Assembly: GCA_031291095.1 (NCBI GenBank)
Contig: JARLJR010000014.1
Coordinates: 1-64,000 of the forward strand
DNA length: 64,000 bases
From: Legionella sp.
GTDB taxonomy: Bacteria > Pseudomonadota > Gammaproteobacteria > Legionellales > Legionellaceae
Direction of reading: 5' to 3'
The translations under genes were made by a program, and so were the position numbers. Below the pieces are notes generated by a model. The model had not been told where the DNA came from. It did not search any database and saw only the letters and a list, made by a program, of their open reading frames with translations. Of this stretch, positions 33,810 to 42,181 are shown in pieces (position 1 is the first letter of the stretch; every line of letters begins with the position of its first letter).

Positions 33810-35708
33810 ATGAACAAAGTTGCCATTATTGGTGCTGGCCCCATAGGCTTATATCTTGCCTATAAACTGAAAACAAAAGGAATCAAAGCTACCATTTTTG
33901 ATCCGCGTGCCGGTGTTTATGTACGTCCCGGGCATGTGAACACTGAAGACATGGAAAAGGTGTTGAACGAAATTAATGAAGACATACCGATCACGAAACG
34001 AATTCATATCAAAGATATTGAGCGTGTGCTTTATGATAAAATTCAAGAGCTTTACGTACCCGTAGAAAAAAAATCATTCCTTCGTTTAAACACAGAAGGG
34101 AAAGGCATTATTGTTGCTAATGATGAAAAAATAGAAGAGTTCATCAGGTGTGATTTTGTCTTTGATTGTACCGGTTCTAAACGAAGCGTGGTTAATGCCG
34201 TTAATAGCGCGATCACGCCAGCACCCTTTACTATAAAACCTATTGTTTCAGAGGTTAATGTAAAAAATAATTTTCTTGCTTATGTGACCATGACTAGAAA
34301 TCATCAACAGGTGATTGACCTATTTGAAAATAAAGCAAACACCTTTAAACCTGAGCTTGAAGAACCGCTTGCCTATGCGCGAAGAATAGAGCAATTACGT
34401 GCATTAGGATGGAAAGAGCTGGGTTATCCTAAATACTATAGCGTGGGTTTTGACAAAAACAAAGTGTGCATCTATATGGAAGCACCGGATAATTTGCCCA
34501 CTGAGCTGCAAAGCACCTGGGTTGACACTCTGCTTCGCAGTATGTGTGGGGTTGACTCCATTTCCTTTCAACAATTACCGTCTTCCAAAAAACCTCGTTT
34601 TATGCAATTTCAGGTTTACCCTCAGGAAGTCCTGGAAGTTGCCTATGAAAATAAAAACTATCCTACAGTGCTCCCCCTCGGTGATGCGCAAATTGAACCC
34701 CACTACCGTTTAGCTTTAGGATTAAAATCAGGCATGGGTCGGGTGGATTTACTAATAGAACATATTGAAGCCTATAATATTGCTTATTTTGATGCCCAAG
34801 AATATTTTTCATTAATTAAAAAAAGTCTCGGCGATCATAGAAAACGAGTTGCTATGCTTTTTGAAGACCGTGCAGAATATCATGCAAACTGGTTAATACA
34901 GGCAAAAAAACATTATAGTGAGGCGATTCAAAAAGCGAAAAAACAACACGAGTCTACAATAAATTTTGAAAAAACACTCACAGAAATCAATGCACAAATT
35001 AATTATAAAGAGGCACAAAAACTGTTAGTAGAGCTTGGCAGTACCGATGAGATCATGCAGCTGGTGAAAAATACCCCTGAGCAGATGAAGCTTCAATTAT
35101 CGTCAATATACAACCTCTTGAAAAATGCGCAGGCTAATTTACCCGAATCATTTACCGAGGAACATGCGAAATTAACGCAAAATTTAGCTCACTTAGCGAA
35201 TCTATGGAAAGAATTAGGAAATCATTATTTTAAAAAACTATTATTCAGCTCCGCTAAATCAATGTATGAAAAAGGTTTAGCTATTTACGAAAACCTCAAA
35301 CCTCAAGAAGCCCACGCCCTACACGAATTAACGCTTTTTTCCAATTTAATTGTTTGCAAACGTAAATTGAATGATAAAAAAGAAATTATTGAGCTTGGAA
35401 AAACAGCCCTATCAAAATATCCGAAAAACCCTGAACTTATGGTGATTAGTAGAAAAATTCTGGCTAATTTGCTTATTTCCATAGAGGAACAGACGCAACC
35501 TGGTTTGTTTTCAGCTAATGAACTCAAAGAGCAAGTACGAGAAATTTCCGAGTTACATCCAGAATTAGTTGATAAAAACTTGGAGAAAAATCTAGCGGAC
35601 GCGGATAATATTACACATTATCTTAAGGAGCTTGGATTGTTTAAACAGGATACTGGGACGAAGGTTAGCGTGAGACAAGCATCCTTTACGACTAATCGTT
35701 TGTTATAA
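33810..35708 (+). CDS. FAD-dependent monooxygenase-like protein with TPR-like tail
   Basis: A 632-residue protein. The N-terminal FAD-binding Rossmann fold starts VAIIGAGPIGLYLAYKLK (GxGxxG). DFVFDCTGSKRSVVN and the GD motif LPLGDAQIEPHYRL follow, placing it near group A flavoprotein monooxygenases. From about residue 350 on it is helical, with TPR-like repeats around 470-560 (LWKELGNHYFKKLLFSSAKS then MYEKGLAIYENL). It has no signal peptide. This combination is not a standard metabolic enzyme, and the large helical tail fits an effector or a scaffolded oxidase. The ATG at 33810 has AAGAAGAG upstream and starts the Rossmann fold. A longer frame from 33744 adds 22 residues with no ribosome site. 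Confidence 0.65.
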   Translation: MNKVAIIGAGPIGLYLAYKLKTKGIKATIFDPRAGVYVRPGHVNTEDMEKVLNEINEDIPITKRIHIKDIERVLYDKIQELYVPVEKKSFLRLNTEGKGIIVANDEKIEEFIRCDFVFDCTGSKRSVVNAVNSAITPAPFTIKPIVSEVNVKNNFLAYVTMTRNHQQVIDLFENKANTFKPELEEPLAYARRIEQLRALGWKELGYPKYYSVGFDKNKVCIYMEAPDNLPTELQSTWVDTLLRSMCGVDSISFQQLPSSKKPRFMQFQVYPQEVLEVAYENKNYPTVLPLGDAQIEPHYRLALGLKSGMGRVDLLIEHIEAYNIAYFDAQEYFSLIKKSLGDHRKRVAMLFEDRAEYHANWLIQAKKHYSEAIQKAKKQHESTINFEKTLTEINAQINYKEAQKLLVELGSTDEIMQLVKNTPEQMKLQLSSIYNLLKNAQANLPESFTEEHAKLTQNLAHLANLWKELGNHYFKKLLFSSAKSMYEKGLAIYENLKPQEAHALHELTLFSNLIVCKRKLNDKKEIIELGKTALSKYPKNPELMVISRKILANLLISIEEQTQPGLFSANELKEQVREISELHPELVDKNLEKNLADADNITHYLKELGLFKQDTGTKVSVRQASFTTNRLL

Positions 35709-35759
35709 TTAGCCTATATAGGAGACCGAACTACCGCGGCTTGCCCCTAGATTCTTCGT

Positions 35760-36914
35760 CTAATCTGATAATATTGGCAATAAAGCATCAGAAAATGAAT
35801 ACGGTGTTCTTGGACCTTTATCGTCTGATGCTTTTTTATCTTCATTGATGCTCCAAGTCATTGCCCCATCAAAGGACCGCAATCCTTTAATGTTTTTATA
35901 TTCATTTGCTATTTCACTGTATGAGCCATGTTCTAATGCGCCACGCCCTGCACTATCGCTTGAATTCGCAGGTTCCCCAATCATGATTTTTGTTTTTGAG
36001 CTCTTAGGCAACAGTTTTTCTAAACATGGCGCAATTTTGCTGATAAATACTGGATAGGTTTCATCTTCTGATGTTTTCCCTTGTACGACACATTTGTCGT
36101 CAACTGTAAATCCTGGTGTGTTATAGGCTTGTGCAAATAGGTAATCAAACAGATCATTACTTATAGCCTTGTTATAAACAGTTTCATTCCCAGTGTTTAC
36201 AAATTGTATTTCACCTTGCACAGGGTTTATTTGAGGCGCACTAGTTACTATTAATTTATGATCAATAAGTTTTATGTGCTTTATTAAATCAAATAAATAC
36301 TGTTGGCGGTCTGCAGAATTTCCAGGAAAATCTGTTGCTGAAATATGTTCCAAATCAAAATCTATACCATCTAGATTAAGCGTTTTTAAATAATTTACTA
36401 TGCTCTGTGCGAGTACAGCGCTATTCGTTGTTCGAGGTTTAAAGGTGTTATTCGCACCACCAAAAGAAAGTAAAACTTTTACCCCCTTACTATGAGCAAA
36501 TTCAACACTATTTTTAAAGTTTTGTTTCCATTCGGGTGGTTCAGGCCACCATTGTACGGAAGGTAAAAAACAGCCATCTGGCATGTTTGCACCACAATTT
36601 AGATTCATGCCTACTTGATCATTATCAATAGTACCAAATGCAATAACAATGACATTGTAGTTATGAGCAATTGCTTCTTCGATACTCGTAGTTCCCCAAG
36701 ATTCTAAATATCCAACCAGGTCATATTTGAGCGGAACCGTGCTTTGAGTTTGTAATCGTTCTGCAACGTCTACAGTGTGTTTTATCTCTTTTGCTTGTGC
36801 ATTTTGTGCAGCAGCATTAGCATTTTGAGCACCGGCATTTGTAGGTATAAACGCTGCGACCACAGAGCAATTTAATAAAACAATGGGCACTACTTTATTA
36901 ATCAACCTGCTCAT
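35760..36914 (-). CDS. Secreted GH18 chitinase-like protein
   Basis: A 384-residue protein with a signal peptide (about residues 1-29, ending TNAGAQNA), a short Asn/Ala/Gln-rich linker and one GH18 barrel. The catalytic motif DGIDFDLEHI is intact, with Glu189 as acid. KGVKLLSF-type strand 3 reads KVLLSFGGANN, and the last strand has GAMTWSINED with the conserved Trp. It should hydrolyse chitin or GlcNAc-containing glycans. The length is shorter than multi-domain chitinases and no chitin-binding domain is seen. AAGGGG lies six bases before the ATG at 36914. Confidence 0.88.
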   Translation of the reverse strand: MSRLINKVVPIVLLNCSVVAAFIPTNAGAQNANAAAQNAQAKEIKHTVDVAERLQTQSTVPLKYDLVGYLESWGTTSIEEAIAHNYNVIVIAFGTIDNDQVGMNLNCGANMPDGCFLPSVQWWPEPPEWKQNFKNSVEFAHSKGVKVLLSFGGANNTFKPRTTNSAVLAQSIVNYLKTLNLDGIDFDLEHISATDFPGNSADRQQYLFDLIKHIKLIDHKLIVTSAPQINPVQGEIQFVNTGNETVYNKAISNDLFDYLFAQAYNTPGFTVDDKCVVQGKTSEDETYPVFISKIAPCLEKLLPKSSKTKIMIGEPANSSDSAGRGALEHGSYSEIANEYKNIKGLRSFDGAMTWSINEDKKASDDKGPRTPYSFSDALLPILSD

Positions 36915-37043
36915 AATGAACCCCTTAGCCAAGCGTTATTTTGACAAAATTTTGTTGTGCTTTAAGTAAAACATATTTTTTAAATTTAAAACGCGATATA
37001 CGGCAGTGCTGAGTGTTTCTACACGAAAACATCTGGCTGCAAT

Positions 37044-37523
37044 TTAAGCCAGAGTTTGTACTGAAATACCCATTGATAAATCACCAATCGTAACATATTG
37101 TAAGAGAAATTCTCGGTTACGGGCTGCCTCAATAGAGTGAGAAAAGCGAGGAAGTCCCAACATTATCCCTCCATAAATGTGCTCATTGAGCCTTGATTTA
37201 ATGCCACCAGAAATAATGTTAATGGCTTCATTTAATGCATCACTCGTCTGTTCCTTATCAACCATTTCCTCAGGAGTTAAAGCAAGCATTTTTTGCGTAA
37301 TCCGTTTCATGTTTTCAGTATTGGCATGTAATCCAATTTCAACCTGATGATCCTCACAGCTAAGTATTAAATAAGAACTAAACAACTGCTTAGGATCTTC
37401 GATTTTAGAATATTCCATAATTGAAACAGCCGCATTTTCTTCGCCTAACCCCATGCCTACAAAATCATTCATCGCATCAGTTGCCGCATTGAGCCAGATT
37501 TCAGGAGTATTTACGATAGACAT
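37044..37523 (-). CDS. CheX/CheC-type chemotaxis phosphatase
   Basis: A 159-residue CheX-like protein. The region EAINIISGGIKSRLNEHIYG has the conserved Glu and Asn of the CheC/CheX/FliY phosphatase helix (E-x2-N), and the N-terminal helix holds a second, degenerate one. It should speed the loss of phosphate from CheY-P, doing the job of CheZ, which is absent. It is the last gene of the che operon, with AAAGGA seven bases before its ATG. Confidence 0.72.
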   Translation of the reverse strand: MSIVNTPEIWLNAATDAMNDFVGMGLGEENAAVSIMEYSKIEDPKQLFSSYLILSCEDHQVEIGLHANTENMKRITQKMLALTPEEMVDKEQTSDALNEAINIISGGIKSRLNEHIYGGIMLGLPRFSHSIEAARNREFLLQYVTIGDLSMGISVQTLA

Positions 37524-37542
37524 AGCATTATCCTTTGATAAA

Positions 37543-38358
37543 TTAATGTTTGATCTTCAATTGATAACAGGGAACTTTATCAATACCTGCACGTTCAAAT
37601 TGATCATTAATTCCCATGGTTGTTTCCGCACCGCCCAAAAACAAATATCCCGATGGGTGTAATGTGTTCTCCACTCGCTGCACGATTTCTTTTTTGGTTT
37701 CCACACTAAAATAAATTAAAACATTACGCATAAAAATCAGGTCCATTTTGGGTATTGTCCAAGGCTTCATTAAATTAATCTTTTGGAACTGAACCATATC
37801 CCGTATTTCTTGACTAATTTGCCACTCAGAACCCTTTTTTTGGAAATGTTTTGCTAAATAGGTTAACGGTAGGCCTCGATTCACTTCAAGCTGGTTATAA
37901 ATGCCATTTTTTGCTTTAGAAAGCATCTTTTCAGAAATATCACTCCCGATAATATTAATTACCCAGCCTGTGAGGTGCGTTTCAAGCTCCTTAATAATCA
38001 TGGCAATGGTGTAAGGTTCTTGACCGCTTGAGGCTGCGGCGCACCAAATTTCGAGTTTTTTCTCTCCCTTTTTAGCGATTATTTCGGGTAAAATCTTATT
38101 TTTTAAAACTTCAAAAGGGTGAATATCACGGAAAAATAAAGTTTCATTGATGGTCATCGCATCAATCATCTTCAATTTTATATTCTCGCTGGGATTGCTT
38201 TTAAAAGAGTTAATCAGTGCATCCAACGAAGAATATCCTAACTCTTTAGAAAGCGGAGTTAAGCGTGATTCCACTAAATATTCTTTTGTTAAATCAAGAA
38301 TAATAGCAGTTTCATTCTTTAGAAATTCTCTGATAAATTCAAAGTTATTATTGTCCAT
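37543..38358 (-). CDS. cheR: Chemotaxis protein methyltransferase CheR
   Basis: A 271-residue CheR. The N-terminal helical domain is followed by NETLFFRDIHPFEVLK and the SAM-binding EIWCAAASSGQEPYTIAM. DLIFMRNVLIYFS and GYLFLGGAE close the fold. It methylates glutamates of chemoreceptors using S-adenosylmethionine and is opposed by CheB. Its start overlaps the cheB end by 11 bases. An earlier TTG-type start would add eight residues but has no better ribosome site. Confidence 0.93.
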   Translation of the reverse strand: MDNNNFEFIREFLKNETAIILDLTKEYLVESRLTPLSKELGYSSLDALINSFKSNPSENIKLKMIDAMTINETLFFRDIHPFEVLKNKILPEIIAKKGEKKLEIWCAAASSGQEPYTIAMIIKELETHLTGWVINIIGSDISEKMLSKAKNGIYNQLEVNRGLPLTYLAKHFQKKGSEWQISQEIRDMVQFQKINLMKPWTIPKMDLIFMRNVLIYFSVETKKEIVQRVENTLHPSGYLFLGGAETTMGINDQFERAGIDKVPCYQLKIKH

Positions 38359-39418
38359 GATGTTTTCTGCTTCGATTAACACGTTGAATAATAGCCTGAC
38401 CTATATCTTGCAAGGGCAAAATCTCGTCTGCTAAACCAGCAATTGCCACAGCACCAGGCATTCCCCAAACTACACTTGTTGCTTCATCCTGCACGATTAC
38501 CTGAGCATTATTTTCTTTAATTACTTTGCACCCTCTCATTCCATCTTGTCCCATTCCCGTCATGACCACTGCAAGTGTGTGCTCACCAAAATGTTGTGCA
38601 ACAGAGCGAAATAAGACATCCACTGCAGGTCGACAATAATTTTCTGGGGATTCTTGATTTAAGCGTGCTACATAATGTTTCCCTTCCAAGGCTACGGTCA
38701 TATGATAACCTCCCGGAGCAATTAAAGCCTTTCCTGGCACAACGAGATCGCCATCCTGCGCTTCAGCAACCGGAATCTGGCTGTTTTTGGATAAGCTGTC
38801 GGCCAACGCTTTAGTAAAAACTGCAGGCATATGTTGTACAATAACAATGGGAACGGGGAAGTCGTTTGGGATATGGGGTATCACCTCTTTTAGCGCATTA
38901 GGCCCTCCTGTGGAAGTACCTATGGCAACAACATTAATTTGCTTTACCGAGGAAGGCTGGCGTGAAGTAGCATTTATTTTTTTAGAGAGTGCATCCGATA
39001 AATTTGGCTTTGGTTTTACCAACTCTTTAATCTTATAAATCAGTTCTTGCCCAACTCGTTGCAAGTTCTCCTGAATAGAAAAACCACTAGCTTCTTTAGT
39101 CAGGTAATCATTAGCGCCATAATTTAATGCGGTTAATGTCGCTTCGGCTCCTTCTGTTGTTAATGAACTGAACATAATTACTGGCAGTTTAGGTCGAGTT
39201 TTTCTAATTTCTACCAGCGCCTCTAGTCCGTTCATTTCCGGCATTTCAATATCAAGAATGACAATATCAGGATTCATCTGATTAATTTTTTCAACACCAA
39301 TTCGTCCATTAACCGCCGTTGCAATCAACTCAATCTCAGGATCTTTTGCTAAAAAATTACCAACTAGATGCCTAATAACTACCGAGTCATCTACCACAAT
39401 TAGGCTTATTTTTTTCAC
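38348..39418 (-). CDS. cheB: Chemotaxis methylesterase CheB
   Basis: A 356-residue CheB. The receiver domain has the phosphorylated Asp in IVILDIEMPEMNGLEAL and the switch Lys in LTKEASG. After a linker comes the methylesterase with Ser in AIGTSTGGPNALKE, His in VIVQHMPAVFT and Asp in VMTGMGQDGM. It removes methyl groups from receptor glutamates when phosphorylated by CheA. The GTG at 39418 has AGGTGG upstream; an in-frame GTG four codons earlier is less likely. Confidence 0.94.
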   Translation of the reverse strand: MKKISLIVVDDSVVIRHLVGNFLAKDPEIELIATAVNGRIGVEKINQMNPDIVILDIEMPEMNGLEALVEIRKTRPKLPVIMFSSLTTEGAEATLTALNYGANDYLTKEASGFSIQENLQRVGQELIYKIKELVKPKPNLSDALSKKINATSRQPSSVKQINVVAIGTSTGGPNALKEVIPHIPNDFPVPIVIVQHMPAVFTKALADSLSKNSQIPVAEAQDGDLVVPGKALIAPGGYHMTVALEGKHYVARLNQESPENYCRPAVDVLFRSVAQHFGEHTLAVVMTGMGQDGMRGCKVIKENNAQVIVQDEATSVVWGMPGAVAIAGLADEILPLQDIGQAIIQRVNRSRKHHGQ

Positions 39419-39461
39419 GATAATACCCACCTACATGCGCTCATGTATTTCATTAAATTAT

Positions 39462-39833
39462 CTAAGAAATCAGGCCCATTAATTCGAGCTTTGCCCTAAT
39501 GACCTCTTTCGTAAAAGGTTTCATTACGTATTCATTAGCGCCTGATACCATCGCCTTTTTAACATTATCCATTTCCGTTTCGGTGGTCACCATCATCATC
39601 CAGGTGTCAGAAAAATTAGGATGCTGCTTTGCTGCTTTCAAAAAATCCAAGCCATTCATTATAGGCATATTCCAATCAATGCAAGCCAAGCTGATATTAT
39701 TAATTGTAGAGAGCTGCTCTAAAGCTTCTTGGCCGTTTGCCGCTTCATAAATATCCCAATTTCCCAATTCCTTAAAAATGCGAATCAGCATCATACGGGC
39801 TGTTTTTGAATCATCAACTAATAAAACTTTCAT
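39462..39833 (-). CDS. CheY-like response regulator
   Basis: A 123-residue single receiver domain. The acidic pair is VDDSK near residue 7, the phosphorylation site is Asp53 in CIDWNMPIMNG, the Thr switch is in VTTETEMD and the Lys is in YVMKPFTKEV. It has no output domain. It is the second CheY of this cluster, placed between the receptor and cheB; it may act as phosphate sink or as the output to the motor. Confidence 0.9.
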   Translation of the reverse strand: MKVLLVDDSKTARMMLIRIFKELGNWDIYEAANGQEALEQLSTINNISLACIDWNMPIMNGLDFLKAAKQHPNFSDTWMMMVTTETEMDNVKKAMVSGANEYVMKPFTKEVIRAKLELMGLIS

Positions 39834-39914
39834 CTTCTCTCCTCTAATGCTGCTTTAAAACCAGCCTATGCTTTAGCCTGCCGCAATGACAGACGGCAGG
39901 CTGAATAGTGGTCC

Positions 39915-41696
39915 TTATTCATAATTAAATTGTGAGACAATTTCTTTTAACTGCTCCACCATTTGCGATAATTCTTCAGCAGCACTTTTTGTATCCATGG
40001 AGCCATTAGCAGTTTCTTGTGCCGTTTGAGCTACCCTCATAATATTTTCAGAAATTTCTGCGCTACCTTTTGCCGCCTCAGAAATATTACGTCCAATTTC
40101 ACTCGTCGTTGCAGTCTGCTCTTCAACTGCACTGGCAATTGTAGTTTGTGCTTCATTAATTTCTTTGATAATAGAGTTAATCTTAGTAATTGCTTCGACC
40201 GAATTTTGAGTGTCTCCCTGAATGGCCTCGATCTTGGAGCTAATATCCTCGGTTGCTTTAGCAGTTTCTTTAGCAAGCTCTTTAACTTCATTCGCAACTA
40301 CGGCAAAACCTTTACCTGCCTCACCAGCACGCGCCGCCTCAATCGTCGCATTAAGTGCCAGCAATTTGGTTTGCTGGGCGATGGCAGTAATGACTTTGAC
40401 TACATTACCAATCTCGGTACTGCTTTCACCCAATTTCACAATGCTATTATTGGTTTCCTCCGTAACCATTACGGCCTGATTTGCAACCCGAGCCGCATCG
40501 ACCGCACTTTTGGCAATTTCTTTAATGCTTGCATTTAACTCTTCGGTTCCTGCTGCAACAGTTTGTACGTTCGCACTGACTTGCTCGGAAGCTGCGGACA
40601 CAAGATTAGACTGCGCTGATGTTTCTTCCGCATTTCCCGACATTTTTTCTCCAATATCGGTTAATTGCTCAGCAGATTCGGACAAAATAGAGGAGGTACT
40701 AGCTATTGATTGAATTAAATCGCATAAATGAGCAAAAAACTTATTCAACAAATCGCTGATTTGATCAATCGGTGTATTGTTGCCTAATACCTGTAAATTA
40801 CATTTGAGATTACCATTTATGGCTTCTTTGAGAAACGCCAGGATCATTTGAGCACGATCAACCAGTTCTAATTTCTTTTCAGTAATGTCTGTGGCGATTT
40901 TTACTACCTTAACTACTCGATTATTTTCATCACGCACAGGGGCATATACAGCCTGTAACCAAATAGTAGAACCATCTTTTGCAATACGTTTAAATTCTCC
41001 GCTAAACAGCTTGCCTTGTGCTAAATCCTCCCAGAACTGCATGTATTCCTGACTTTTTGCATATTCAGGTTCTACAAACATGCGATGATGCTTCCCTGCA
41101 ATCTCGGGCAACTGATATTTTAACGTATTCAACAAATTATCATTTGCCTGGAGAATAGTGCCTTTATTATCAAATTCAATATAGGCATAAGCTTGATTTA
41201 TTGCGTCTAAAATACCTTTCATATTTTGACGTTCTAATTCTTCATTCGTGATTTCATATCGAACGCCCAGGTATTTAATTGGTTTTCCGTCATAACCTAA
41301 AACAGGGCAAATAACCGCATCTACATAGTAAGGCGAGCCATCTTTCTTTTGATTTTTAATTCTGCCTCGAAATACGTTCCCAGAACCAATCGTATTCCAT
41401 AAATCTTTAAATACTGTTTTGGGCATATCAGGGTGGCGGAACATATTATGAGGATTGCCAATACATTCTTCTTTACTGTATTGAGATACTTCACATAATT
41501 TATCGTTGACATCAAGCACATATCCACGTTTGTCTGCGGTGGAGACAATGCTTGTGGTATTGACGATTTTTAACAAAGCTTCACGTTCAAGTTGAATCAT
41601 TTCTTCTTCGGTGTATTCTTTGTCTTTAGTGACTTTACCATTTGCTTTGGGGGACTTCGGTAGTTCGCTTGCCATTGAGTTTTCTGAGCTGTTCAT
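39915..41696 (-). CDS. Soluble PAS-PAS methyl-accepting chemotaxis protein
   Basis: A 593-residue chemoreceptor without membrane helices. Two PAS domains (about residues 45-165 and 170-280) each end in a typical PAC-like strand (VRYEITNEE and [11 protein letters not shown]). A linker of HAMP-like helices follows, then the signalling domain with the hairpin tip [20 protein letters not shown] and [15 protein letters not shown]. It should respond to an internal signal such as redox or oxygen through a PAS-bound cofactor and control CheA. No C-terminal CheR-binding pentapeptide is evident. The ATG at 41696 has AAGGAG five bases upstream. Confidence 0.9.
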   Translation of the reverse strand: MNSSENSMASELPKSPKANGKVTKDKEYTEEEMIQLEREALLKIVNTTSIVSTADKRGYVLDVNDKLCEVSQYSKEECIGNPHNMFRHPDMPKTVFKDLWNTIGSGNVFRGRIKNQKKDGSPYYVDAVICPVLGYDGKPIKYLGVRYEITNEELERQNMKGILDAINQAYAYIEFDNKGTILQANDNLLNTLKYQLPEIAGKHHRMFVEPEYAKSQEYMQFWEDLAQGKLFSGEFKRIAKDGSTIWLQAVYAPVRDENNRVVKVVKIATDITEKKLELVDRAQMILAFLKEAINGNLKCNLQVLGNNTPIDQISDLLNKFFAHLCDLIQSIASTSSILSESAEQLTDIGEKMSGNAEETSAQSNLVSAASEQVSANVQTVAAGTEELNASIKEIAKSAVDAARVANQAVMVTEETNNSIVKLGESSTEIGNVVKVITAIAQQTKLLALNATIEAARAGEAGKGFAVVANEVKELAKETAKATEDISSKIEAIQGDTQNSVEAITKINSIIKEINEAQTTIASAVEEQTATTSEIGRNISEAAKGSAEISENIMRVAQTAQETANGSMDTKSAAEELSQMVEQLKEIVSQFNYE

Positions 41697-41740
41697 GTGC
41701 ACTCCTTATAATTTGCAAAATACATCCCATTTAATTATTT

Positions 41741-42172
41741 TTAATTTAACGTTAAAACTTGCCCTATATCTAAAATGAGTAAAAGCTTATTCTCATACTT
41801 ACATACTTCTTTAAGTACATTACGAATTTCACCCTCCAAATTTTCGGGAGGTGGTTCAAAAGTATCCCCCGCCAAATCAATGACATCACCAATGTCATCA
41901 ACCCATAGGCTCACCGCGCCATCATCAGTGCGGACAATAATATTAGTTGGTTTTTGCTCCTCTTGAAGCATTGGAAAATCCAATCGCTTGCGCATGTCTA
42001 TTGCGGTAACAATTTGTCCACGAAGATTAATCAGGCCACTGATGGTTTCATCAGCCAATGGGACCGCCGTTATTTCATGATAACGAATCACTTCCTGAAT
42101 CTGAGATACATCAAGACCAAAAAAATAATTATCCAGGTAAAAAGTACATATTTTTCTTTCATGTTGATTCAT
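41741..42172 (-). CDS. cheW: Chemotaxis coupling protein CheW
   Basis: A 143-residue CheW. It has the two subdomain pattern FYLDNYFFGLDVSQIQEV then INLRGQIVTAIDMRKRL and WVDDIGDVIDL. CheW bridges receptors to the P5 domain of CheA. It lies directly after cheA on the same strand with nine bases between. Confidence 0.93.
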   Translation of the reverse strand: MNQHERKICTFYLDNYFFGLDVSQIQEVIRYHEITAVPLADETISGLINLRGQIVTAIDMRKRLDFPMLQEEQKPTNIIVRTDDGAVSLWVDDIGDVIDLAGDTFEPPPENLEGEIRNVLKEVCKYENKLLLILDIGQVLTLN

Positions 42173-42181
42173 GATTATTCT

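Noticed and set aside
40017-40538. 173-codon plus-strand frame rich in Cys, Asn and Phe
   Set aside because: It lies wholly within the receptor gene on the other strand and has the composition of an antisense shadow.
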